A stretch of DNA of 64,000 nt, from NCBI RefSeq assembly GCF_036346105.1, contig NZ_CP107811.1:806001-870000 (forward strand), read 5' to 3'. The position numbers were made by a program, and so were the translations under genes. This stretch comes from Streptomyces sp. NBC_00539. GTDB taxonomy: Bacteria; Actinomycetota; Actinomycetes; Streptomycetales; Streptomycetaceae. Below the pieces are notes generated by a model. It did not search any database. It saw only the letters and a list, made by a program, of their open reading frames with translations, and was not told the origin of the DNA. The stretch's first letter is position 1; every line of letters begins with the position of its first letter. Shown piece by piece: positions 25,150 through 34,074 of this stretch.

Positions 25150-27140
25150 AGGGCCACGACGGCGCCCGCGATCATCAGGGGGATGTTGAAGGTGTAGACG
25201 AGGGCGGCCTGGCGCGGCCAGTCGTGCTTGGCGGCGAGCCGGTAGAGGTTGTCCTGGGGCCACCAGGCGACGAGCAGGTAGACGACGGCAAGGTGGGCCG
25301 CCCTGGTCAGGGCGCGGCTCCGGCCCCGCATCCGGGAGCGCCCGCCGAACAGGAAGACGACGCCCGCGGCGAAGGCCAGCGCCTCGAAGACGTAGAGGAC
25401 GAAGAAGAGGGCCGCCCAGGGACTCGGTACCCCGCTGAGGTCGGTCGAGCCGGGCCAGAACACACCGGTGAGGGCGAGCGCGAAGAGGGCCAGCACGAGC
25501 ACCGCGCAGCCGGAGGCGAACGCCGGGGAGAGTTGTTCCCCGCCCCCGCCCGCGTACTTTCCGGCGCCGCGGGCGGTCCGCGCGGGGCCGTCCGGCAGGG
25601 GCGGCAGCGGGAGGCCGGCGCGGTCCTCGCGGCCCGTGCGGTCCCGGGGCAGGGCGCGCAGCGGCACCACGGTGTACGGGAGGTGCTCCGGGGGCACCTC
25701 GTCCGCGAGGTGGGCCCTGAGCGCGACGGCGTCGGGCAGGCCGGCGCCCGGAGGTGCACCGGCCGGTGGCGGGGCGAGGTAGGCGACGATCCCGCGGGAG
25801 CCGGCCCGGGGACGCTTGCCGGGGCCGCCGTCTGCGGAGCCGCCGTCCCGGACGTCGGCGACGAGCGCGGACCCCACGCCGTCGTGGGACCGGATCAGGG
25901 ATTCCAGGTGGTGGGGGTCGAGGTGGGGGCCGTGTCCGGTGATCCGGTCACGGATCCGGCCGCGGAACTCCAGGAGCCCGTCGGGGCCCAGCAGACCGAG
26001 GTCGCCGGTGGGTATCGCTTCCCCGCCGTCGGGCGGGGTGAGCAGGATCTGCCCGTCGCGCAGGTCGGCACGGCAGCCGGGGAAGGGGACGCCGATCAGC
26101 GCGAGCCGTGCGGGGGCGGCGGGCGGGGCGGGCAGCCGGGACAGCTCGAACCAGGTGCCGGTCCCGGCGCTCTCGGCGGTTCCGTAGAGGGCGAGCACGC
26201 GCGCGCCGGGCCGCAGTCGGGCTTGCAGGGCGGCGTGCTGGTCGAGGTAGAGGCGGTCTCCGGTGACGGTGACCATGCGCAGCGACCGGGCGGCGGTGCC
26301 CGGTGCCGGGCGCACGACGGCCGCTTCCCGGTCCGGTTGCGGGCGGTCGCCGAGGAGCAGCCGCAGGGCCCCGGCCGGGTCGGTGTGCAGGACCGTGACG
26401 TCGTCGGCGTCGACCGCCGCGCGGATGCCGTCCGGCGACCAGGGCGTGCGCTCGGTGAGGACCAGGGCGCCGCCCGTGCACAGGGCGCGGGGCCACCCGG
26501 CGGCGAAGGCGGTCGCGTCGGGCCCGGCGGTGATCAGGTGCCGGTCGGCGGGGCCCGGGGCCGCGACCTCGGCCCAGCTGTCGCAGGCGGCGAGCAGCAG
26601 GGGGTGGCTGACGGGGACGGGGCGCGGGTCGGCGGCCCCGGTGAACAGCAGCGCGGCGGTGCCCCGGTCGCGCGTCGCGGGGGTGGGCCGGTCGGTGGGC
26701 CGCCCCGCGATGGCGGACGCCTCGGCGCCCAGGCGGATGAACCGCAGGCCCCGGCCGTCGTCGAGCCGGGGGTGGTGTGCGGCGTGGGTGAGGACGGCGT
26801 CGGGGCGGATCGCGGCGAGCTGCCGCTGTCCGGTGCGCGGGTCGGCGACGTCGATCAGTGCGTAGGCCGCGCCCGCTTTGAGGACGGCGAGGAGGGCGAC
26901 GACGAGTTCCTGCTGCCGGGCGGTACCCACGGCCACGAGAGCCTGGTCGGGCAGTCCGGCGGCGAGGAGGTGGTGGGCCAGCTGGTTGGAGCGGGCGTCG
27001 AGCTGCCCGTAGGTGAGAGTGTCCGGCCCGGCGACGAGCGCGCGGGCCCCGGGGGCGTCGTGCGCCCACTGTTCGAAACGCCGGAGGACACTGCCGAGGG
27101 CCTGCCGTCCTGGACGGGTGGTCTCTGATCCCTGCGTCAT
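25107..27140 (-). CDS. degenerate adenylation (AMP-binding) domain fused to four membrane helices
   Basis: 677 residues. The first ~515 follow the acyl-CoA synthetase/NRPS adenylation fold: TYGQLDARSNQLAHHLLAAG, LALYGTAESAGTGTW (A5), IPTGDLGLLGPDG (A7), GRIRDRI (A8). Key sites are altered: the A3 phosphate loop reads LLFTGAADPRPVPVSH instead of TSGTTGxPK, and the A10 lysine is replaced in DRTGREDRAGL. A glycine-rich linker leads to four helices near 541-561, 574-596, 613-628 and 645-666. No carrier domain. It may be a weakly active or non-adenylating ligand-binding protein. Divergent from the ABC exporter; ATG 27140 lacks a clear ribosome site. Confidence 0.8.
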   Translation of the reverse strand: MTQGSETTRPGRQALGSVLRRFEQWAHDAPGARALVAGPDTLTYGQLDARSNQLAHHLLAAGLPDQALVAVGTARQQELVVALLAVLKAGAAYALIDVADPRTGQRQLAAIRPDAVLTHAAHHPRLDDGRGLRFIRLGAEASAIAGRPTDRPTPATRDRGTAALLFTGAADPRPVPVSHPLLLAACDSWAEVAAPGPADRHLITAGPDATAFAAGWPRALCTGGALVLTERTPWSPDGIRAAVDADDVTVLHTDPAGALRLLLGDRPQPDREAAVVRPAPGTAARSLRMVTVTGDRLYLDQHAALQARLRPGARVLALYGTAESAGTGTWFELSRLPAPPAAPARLALIGVPFPGCRADLRDGQILLTPPDGGEAIPTGDLGLLGPDGLLEFRGRIRDRITGHGPHLDPHHLESLIRSHDGVGSALVADVRDGGSADGGPGKRPRAGSRGIVAYLAPPPAGAPPGAGLPDAVALRAHLADEVPPEHLPYTVVPLRALPRDRTGREDRAGLPLPPLPDGPARTARGAGKYAGGGGEQLSPAFASGCAVLVLALFALALTGVFWPGSTDLSGVPSPWAALFFVLYVFEALAFAAGVVFLFGGRSRMRGRSRALTRAAHLAVVYLLVAWWPQDNLYRLAAKHDWPRQAALVYTFNIPLMIAGAVVALYLTRKPASPFGDD

Positions 27141-27227
27141 GGACCGATGATGCCACCTGGCACCGACAACCCGGAGCTCCGAACATCCTTGCTGTGCAGT
27201 GCAGTTGGGGCTCTTCGGAGCAAATCA

Positions 27228-27258
27228 TTGACCTCAAGTTTGGTTGAGGTCGTAGCGT
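27228..27258 (+). promoter_or_regulatory. SoxR-type promoter (19-bp spacer with SoxR box)
   Basis: TTGACC (27228-27233) and TAGCGT (27253-27258) are 19 bases apart, the long spacer typical of MerR-family promoters. The spacer region carries CCTCAAGTTTGGTTGAGG, which matches the SoxR box closely (perfect ACCTCAA/TTGAGGT arms at 27231-27237 and 27244-27250). The expected transcription start is within one or two bases of the ATG at 27266, so the mRNA would be essentially leaderless. No soxR gene is in the window. Confidence 0.85.
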
Positions 27259-27265
27259 TCGGCGT

Positions 27266-29176
27266 ATGGATATGGAAGTCACCGCCTGGACATCGCTGCA
27301 CAGCGCCATGAACGCCCAGCAGGACCGTCGCCCCCTCTCCCGGGCGAGCCTGCGCCGGATCGCCGCCTTCGCCCGCCCGCACCGCCGGGGCCTCACCGCC
27401 TTCCTGTTCCTCAGCGTGGTGACCGCACTGCTCGCCGTGGCGACCCCGCTGCTCGCCAGCCGGGTCGTGGACACGATCGTCGGGGGCGGGAGCAGCGGCA
27501 CCGTCACCCGCCTCGCCCTGCTCATCGCGCTCATCGCGGTGGCGGAGGCCGGGCTCGGCCTGCTGACCCGCAAACTGTCGGCCACCCTCGGTGAGGGGCT
27601 GATCCTCGATCTGCGGACGGCGGTCTTCGACCACGTACAGCGGATGCCGGTCGCCTTCTTCACCCGCACCCGTACCGGCGCCCTGGTGAGCCGGCTCAAC
27701 AACGACGTGATCGGCGCCCAGCGGGCCTTCAGCAACACCCTGTCCGGGGTGGCTTCCAACATCGTCACCCTGCTGCTGACGCTTGCCGTGATGCTGGGCA
27801 TCTCCTGGCAGATCACCCTGCTGGCGCTGGTACTGCTGCCGGTGTTCGTGCTGCCGGCGCGGCGGATGGGGGCGCGGATGGCCTCCATGCAGCGCGAGGC
27901 CTCGGCGCTCAACGCCGCCATGGGCACCCAGATGACGGAACGGTTCTCCGCGCCCGGCGCCACCCTGGTCAAGCTGTTCGGACGCCCTGCGGAGGAGTCC
28001 GCCGAGTTCGCGGCGCGGGCGGCCCGGGTGCGGGACATCGGCATCCGCACCGCCATGGCACAGTCGGCCTTCATCACCGCCCTCACCCTGGTCTCGGCCC
28101 TCGCCCTGGCGCTGGTCTACGGCCTCGGCGGCTACTACGCCGTGCACGGGACCCTCGAAGCGGGTTCCGTCGTGGCCCTCGCCCTGCTGCTCACCCGGCT
28201 CTACTCCCCGCTGACCGCCCTCGCCGGGGCCCGCGTGGAGGTGATGAGCGCGATGGTGAGCTTCGAGCGGGTCTTCGAGATCCTCGACCTCGAGCCGCTC
28301 ATCGCCGAGAAGCCCGACGCCCGCCGGGTTCCGGACGGGCCGGTGACCGTGGAGTTCGACCGGGTCTCCTTCGGTTACCCCTCTCCTGACAAGGTCTCGC
28401 TCGCCTCCCTGGAGGAGGTCGCCACCCTCGACGCCCGGGGCGGCACCCGGGTGCTGCACGACGTCTCGTTCCGCGCCGAACCCGGCCAGATGATCGCGCT
28501 CGTCGGCTCCTCCGGCGCGGGCAAGTCGACCATCGCGCAGCTGCTGCCGCGCCTGTACGACGCCGACGAGGGCGCGGTCCGTCTCGGTGGCATCGACGTA
28601 CGGGACCTCACCGCCGACTCGGTCCGCGAGACCCTCGGCATGGTCACCCAGGACGGCCACCTGTTCCACGAGTCGGTGCGGGCCAACCTGCTGCTGGCCC
28701 GGCCCGGGGCGAGCGAGGAGGAGCTCTGGGAGGCGCTGCGCCGCTCGCGCCTGGACGGGCTCGTCGCCTCGCTGCCGGACGGCCTGGACACCGTCGTCGG
28801 CGAACGCGGCTACCGACTGTCGGGCGGGGAGCGCCAGCGGCTGACGATCGCACGGCTGCTGCTGGCCCGCCAGCGGGTGGTGATCCTCGACGAGGCCACC
28901 GCCCACCTCGACTCCACCTCGGAGGCGGCCGTCCAGGAGGCCCTCGCGGAGGCCCTGTCGGGCCGGACGGCAGTGGTGATCGCGCACCGCCTGTCGACGG
29001 TCCAGGCGGCCGATCTGATCCTGGTGGTGGAGGAGGGCCGGATCGTGGAACGGGGCACGCACACCGAGCTGCTGGCGGCGGGCGGCCGCTACGAAGAGCT
29101 GTACCGCACCCAGTTCGCCCCGGCGGAGACCGCCGACCCCACCCCGGACGCCACCTTGCCGGTCTCGGGCGGATGA
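27266..29176 (+). CDS. ABC exporter, membrane and ATPase domains fused, SoxR-type promoter
   Basis: 636 residues. Six-helix ABC1 exporter domain (about 30-330) followed by a full ATPase: Walker A VGSSGAGKST (~412), signature LSGGERQRLTIARLL (~517), Walker B VVILDEATAHLDS (~538), H-loop VIAHRLST. A ~20-residue insertion (SPDKVSLASLEEVATLDARG) sits before Walker A, inside the start of the ATPase domain. In S. coelicolor the SoxR regulon, which answers redox-active compounds rather than superoxide, includes an ABC transporter; this gene with its SoxR box is a likely counterpart that exports redox-active metabolites (inference). ATG 27266 or 27272 may be used. Confidence 0.92.
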   Translation: MDMEVTAWTSLHSAMNAQQDRRPLSRASLRRIAAFARPHRRGLTAFLFLSVVTALLAVATPLLASRVVDTIVGGGSSGTVTRLALLIALIAVAEAGLGLLTRKLSATLGEGLILDLRTAVFDHVQRMPVAFFTRTRTGALVSRLNNDVIGAQRAFSNTLSGVASNIVTLLLTLAVMLGISWQITLLALVLLPVFVLPARRMGARMASMQREASALNAAMGTQMTERFSAPGATLVKLFGRPAEESAEFAARAARVRDIGIRTAMAQSAFITALTLVSALALALVYGLGGYYAVHGTLEAGSVVALALLLTRLYSPLTALAGARVEVMSAMVSFERVFEILDLEPLIAEKPDARRVPDGPVTVEFDRVSFGYPSPDKVSLASLEEVATLDARGGTRVLHDVSFRAEPGQMIALVGSSGAGKSTIAQLLPRLYDADEGAVRLGGIDVRDLTADSVRETLGMVTQDGHLFHESVRANLLLARPGASEEELWEALRRSRLDGLVASLPDGLDTVVGERGYRLSGGERQRLTIARLLLARQRVVILDEATAHLDSTSEAAVQEALAEALSGRTAVVIAHRLSTVQAADLILVVEEGRIVERGTHTELLAAGGRYEELYRTQFAPAETADPTPDATLPVSGG

Positions 29177-29192
29177 CCCGCCGTCCCCGGTA

Positions 29193-29301
29193 GCCCGGCA
29201 CCGCGCTGACGCTGCTGCCGGGCAAAGCTCCCGGGCGGCCCCGTCCGAGGCCCGGCGGAGCCCCCGCAGCGGCGCCGGAGGGGCCGGCCCTGGGCCTCGG
29301 A
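29193..29301 (+). terminator. two hairpins after the ABC exporter
   Basis: GCCCGGCA (29193-29200) pairs with TGCCGGGC (29216-29223), 16 bases past the stop. A second hairpin pairs TCCGAGGCCC (29244-29253) with GGGCCTCGGA (29292-29301) across a 38-base loop. The rest of the 275-base gap before the NPP1 gene shows nothing I recognise. Confidence 0.6.
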
Positions 29302-29451
29302 TTGGGCTCGGAAGCGCCGCAGGACGGACGCGGATCACGCCATGCACGGTTCCCGCACCGGCAGTTCGTCCGGCGGCCATGTACGTGGCGGCGCGGACGG
29401 GGTGTACTGGGGCGCTTGCCCGGACGACCACCGCCCCGCCAAGGAGCCGAT

Positions 29452-30238
29452 GTGCGCAGCGCCCCGCCGCCGATGACGAACCCACAGCACGCGCCCCGTC
29501 ACCGGCTCCGCCGGATCCTGACCGCCGCCGGCCTGGGAGCCGCGTCCCTCGTGATGACGCTGCCCACCGCCGCCGTCGCCGCCGTCATCCCGCAACTCCC
29601 GCAGAACGCGGACGGCTTGGAGCAGACCTTCTCCCCCGCCTACGACTACGACAGGGACGGCTGCTACGCCACCGCCGCCATCAGCCCCGACGGCACTGCC
29701 AACCCGGGACTGAAACCCGGCGGGGACGTCAACGGCCACTGCCGGGACCTCGCGCAGCTGCAGAACTCCAACACCTACTCGCGCGCGAAGTGCAACAACG
29801 GCTGGTGCGCGGTCATGTACGCGAGTTACTTCGAGAAGGACCAGGCCACCCTCGGTCCGGCGGCCATCGGCCACCGCCACGACTTCGAGCACGTGGTCGT
29901 CTGGATCAAGGACAACCAGGTCGAGTACGTGTCGACGTCCCAGCACAGCGGCTGGAAGTGGTACCCCCGCTCCCAGGTCCGGTTCGACGGCACGCACCCC
30001 AAGGCCGTCTACCACAAGGACGGCGCCTCGACGCACTTCTTCCGGCTGGCCAACGGCAACGACGAACCCGCCGAGAACCACACGGGAAACTGGTTCTTCC
30101 CCCGCCTCGTCGGCTGGAACGGATACCCGGCCGGCTTGCGCGACCGGCTCATGAACGCCGATTTCGGCGCCGCCACCATCAAGATCTCCGACCCCCGTTT
30201 CAACGACGCCCTCAACGCCGCGAAGCCTCCCGTCCCCT

Positions 30239-30255
<17 letters not shown>
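29452..30255 (+). CDS. secreted NPP1/NLP-type protein (necrosis- and ethylene-inducing protein family)
   Basis: 267 residues from GTG 29452, which has AAGGAG five bases upstream; ATG 29473 is an alternative. Signal peptide ends near AVAA (about 44). The family hallmark heptapeptide appears as GHRHDFE (140-146; usual form GHRHDWE), preceded by CNNGWCAVMYASYFEKDQ with the conserved cysteine pair. Known NLPs bind glycosylated sphingolipids in plant membranes and lyse them; bacterial members have been linked to plant interaction. The Trp-to-Phe change is conservative. It ends 17 bases inside the convergent kinase gene. Confidence 0.9.
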
Positions 30256-31591
<1,336 letters not shown>

Positions 31592-31601
31592 GCCGCCCAC
31601 C

Positions 31602-32321
31602 CTAGCGCCGCGTGCCGCCCGCGTTCGTGGACTTCCATCCCTGCTTGTGGAGCTTCTCGAAGCCGTCCAGGAGCAGGTCCAGGGCGAACTCGAACTCGAA
31701 CTGGTCGTCACAGCCCTGGCCCACCACCGACCCCTGGTCGTGGGCCACCGCCCGGGCCAGCTCCGTGACGTGGGGGTACCGCGCCGCGGCCGCGGCCGAA
31801 GCCTCGGCCGCGGGACCGGGGTCCGGCGGGGTGGGCTGCGGTGGCGGGGTGTCGTACAGCTCCTGGGTGAAGCCGAGGACCCGGCTCCCGAGAGCGTGCA
31901 TCACATGGTGGGTGAGGTCGACGGACAGGCCGCCGGCACGGAACGTTCCGATCACCGAGTCCAGGTGGGCGAGTACGGCGGGAGTCGGCCGGCTCCGGGA
32001 GCGGAGCACCTGGGAGGCCCAGGCGTGCCCGCGCAGGGCGCTCCGGGCGGAGAGGATCCGGTTGCGGACCGCGTCCTTCCAGTCGGTTCCCGGGGGCGGG
32101 TCGTCGATCCCGCCGACGACGACGTCCACCATGCCGTCCAGCAGTTCTTCCTTGCCGGCGACGTGTTTGTAGAGCGCCATCGGTACGACGCCCAATTCCT
32201 GGGCCAGCTTGCGCATGCTCAGGCCTTCGATGCCCGTGTCGTCGGCGAGCGCCACGGCCACGCGCAGCACCCGGTCCCGGTTCAGGGGGGACCGGCGTGC
32301 GGTCCCGGTCCGTTCCGCCAT
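31602..32321 (-). CDS. TetR-family transcriptional repressor (TetR_C type)
   Basis: 239 residues; AAGGGAG lies nine bases before ATG 32321. The HTH covers about 34-54 (LSMRKLAQELGVVPMALYKH), identical in style to tetracycline-type TetR repressors, and the C-terminal domain has the TetR_C pattern (HAWASQVLRSRSRPTPAVLA..., HHVMHALGSRVLGF). Two copies of its probable operator lie between it and the divergent DUF4386 gene, and one sits inside that gene's promoter, giving a clear repressor circuit. Inducer unknown. Confidence 0.92.
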   Translation of the reverse strand: MAERTGTARRSPLNRDRVLRVAVALADDTGIEGLSMRKLAQELGVVPMALYKHVAGKEELLDGMVDVVVGGIDDPPPGTDWKDAVRNRILSARSALRGHAWASQVLRSRSRPTPAVLAHLDSVIGTFRAGGLSVDLTHHVMHALGSRVLGFTQELYDTPPPQPTPPDPGPAAEASAAAAARYPHVTELARAVAHDQGSVVGQGCDDQFEFEFALDLLLDGFEKLHKQGWKSTNAGGTRR

Positions 32322-32361
32322 CCCGGTCGGCTCCCTTCGCAGTCGGTGCCGGAGGCCCGGC

Positions 32362-32416
32362 TTGACGAGTGTACGCCGTACACCTACTGTGCTCCGCAGG
32401 TGTACGCCGTACACCT
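32362..32416 (+). promoter_or_regulatory. promoter with two identical TetR-type operators
   Basis: TTGACG (32362-32367), a 17-base spacer and TACTGT (32385-32390) form a good promoter for the DUF4386 gene. The palindrome GTGTACGCCGTACAC fills the spacer (32369-32383) and recurs at 32400-32414, where it extends to the 19-bp perfect palindrome AGGTGTACGCCGTACACCT just before the ribosome site. Bound repressor would block both polymerase binding and elongation. Confidence 0.85.
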
Positions 32417-32430
32417 CCTAGGAGGTCCAC

Positions 32431-33147
32431 ATGAGCGCAACCAGGAGAACGGCCGTCCTCGCGGGCGTCTTGTTCCTCGTCACCGAGACAGCGGCGATCG
32501 GCGGGCTCACGCTCTACGGACCCGCGCTGCACGGCGCGGCCTACGTCACCGGCTCCGGCGCGGACGTCCGGGTCTTCCTCGGCGCCTTGTCGGAGTTCGT
32601 ACTCGCCCTCGCCGTGATCGGTACCGGCGTCGTCCTGTTCCCGGTCGTCAAGCGGCACGGCGAAGGGGCCGCCCTGGGCTACGTGTGCGGGCGCCTGCTG
32701 GAGGCGGCCGTGATCGTCGTCGGCATCATCAGCGTGCTGTCGGTCGTGACGCTGCGCAGACGATCGGCGGGAGCGGGCACCGGTGACTCCGCCTCCCTCG
32801 CCACGGCCGGCGACGCCCTGATCGCGATCCACGACTGGACGTTCCTCTTCGGCCCCAACTTCGTCCTGGGGGCGAACACCCTGGTGCTGGCGTCCCTGAT
32901 GTACCGCTCGCGGCTCGTGCCCCGCCCCCTCGCCGTGCTCGGCCTGGTCGGCGGGGCCATGATCTGCGCGTCGGCGACCGCCGTGCTGTTCGGCCTCTAC
33001 CCGCAGGTCTCGGCGGCGGGCTCGCTGGCGGCGCTCCCGGTCTTCGCGTGGGAGGTGACGCTGGCCGTCCGGCTCATCGCCAGGGGCTTCGACCCGGCGC
33101 CGCAAGCACGTGCCGGGGCAACGGCGCGGGCCGGGTCCGTCGGATGA
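32431..33147 (+). CDS. DUF4386-family membrane protein
   Basis: 238 residues; TAGGAGG before ATG 32431. Six hydrophobic segments; starts MSATRRTAVLAGVLFLVTETA and contains VLGLVGGAMICASATAVLFG, as in the DUF4386 family. Function unknown. It is the evident target of the divergent TetR repressor, a pattern usually seen for exporters or detoxifying proteins. The last ~20 residues are Ala/Arg-rich and poorly conserved in style. Confidence 0.85.
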   Translation: MSATRRTAVLAGVLFLVTETAAIGGLTLYGPALHGAAYVTGSGADVRVFLGALSEFVLALAVIGTGVVLFPVVKRHGEGAALGYVCGRLLEAAVIVVGIISVLSVVTLRRRSAGAGTGDSASLATAGDALIAIHDWTFLFGPNFVLGANTLVLASLMYRSRLVPRPLAVLGLVGGAMICASATAVLFGLYPQVSAAGSLAALPVFAWEVTLAVRLIARGFDPAPQARAGATARAGSVG

Positions 33148-33167
33148 CGGACCAGGCCCGTGGTCCG
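33148..33167. terminator. short hairpin between convergent genes
   Basis: CGGACCA (33148-33154) pairs with TGGTCCG (33161-33167) around the loop GGCCCG, directly after the DUF4386 stop and eight bases before the end of the convergent methyltransferase gene. Confidence 0.6.
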
Positions 33168-33174
33168 GGGCCGG

Positions 33175-34059
33175 TCACACCCGGTCGGCCGCGATCAGGA
33201 CGTACTGGAACGAGCCGTCCTTGTAGGAGTTGATGAACGCCTCTTCGATCCCGGTGACCAGCGAGGACGTGGCCCGCAGCTCCCAGTAGGGCAGGGTCTG
33301 CGGGGTCAGGTCGATGACGGCCTGCGGTACGAGACGGTTGTCGGCCATGGCCCGCAGGTACTCACGGCGGGAGTGGATGTTGCACTCGAAGTGCGCGTTG
33401 ATCTGGGAGACCCACTTCGAGGGCTGGCCGTAACGCGGGTTCCAGCAGCCGGTGATGGTCACGTAGCGGCCGCCGACCGCGAGGACGCGGGAGTGCTCGG
33501 CGAAGAGGTCCTGCACGTCGACGTACATGCTCGACTCGTTGTTCCAGGAGGCCGCGGCCCGCCCGGTCTCGAAGGGCGTACCGAGCATGTTGCAGACACG
33601 GGCCCGGACGTGGTCCTCGATGCCGAGTTCACGGGCGCGCCGGTTCGCGAACTCGGCCTGCTTGGCCGAGAGGGTGACTCCCTCGACCTTGCACCCGAAG
33701 CGCTGGTGGGCCATCACCATCGAGCCGCCGCGGCCGCAGCCGGCATCCACGAGCGTGTCGTCCCGACCGATCGGACCGAGGTGGTCCAGCAGGACCTCGG
33801 CCTGCGCCGACTCCAGGCGGTGCAGTTCGGCGATCAGCTTCTTCTCGTACGCGCTGTCGCCCGGGTCGCCGAGGGCGGCGTGGTCGACGTCACCGATGCC
33901 GTAGTGGTGGTGGTAAAGGCCGTCGACATCGCCGAGCCGCAGGTTCACCGGCCGTGCCTCGACGTCCCAGTAGCGGGCGATGTCGCCCTGGTAGGGCGTC
34001 GCCGGGCCGGGGATGAACACGGAGGCGGAGGTGGCCGCGGTGAGATCGGTGCTAGTCAC
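33175..34059 (-). CDS. gppmt: geranyl diphosphate 2-C-methyltransferase
   Basis: 294 residues from GTG 34059; a TTG at 34071 is upstream but sits directly on the AAGGA site. It methylates geranyl diphosphate at C2 with SAM, the first step to 2-methylisoborneol. Recognised by PATPYQGDIARYWDVEARPV, NLRLGDVDGLYHHHYGIG and the SAM motif VDAGCGRGGSM (about 104-114). It is the last gene of the encapsulin/cyclase/methyltransferase operon, 15 bases after the cyclase stop. S. coelicolor SCO7701 is the reference enzyme with the same neighbours. Confidence 0.95.
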   Translation of the reverse strand: MTSTDLTAATSASVFIPGPATPYQGDIARYWDVEARPVNLRLGDVDGLYHHHYGIGDVDHAALGDPGDSAYEKKLIAELHRLESAQAEVLLDHLGPIGRDDTLVDAGCGRGGSMVMAHQRFGCKVEGVTLSAKQAEFANRRARELGIEDHVRARVCNMLGTPFETGRAAASWNNESSMYVDVQDLFAEHSRVLAVGGRYVTITGCWNPRYGQPSKWVSQINAHFECNIHSRREYLRAMADNRLVPQAVIDLTPQTLPYWELRATSSLVTGIEEAFINSYKDGSFQYVLIAADRV

Positions 34060-34074
34060 AGATGGATCCAATCC

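Noticed and set aside
22798-25263. Long minus-strand frame joining the DUF350 gene to sequence under the ATP-grasp gene
   Set aside because: Only the part from ATG 23220 encodes the DUF350 duplication; the upstream part is antisense shadow of the GNAT/ATP-grasp gene.
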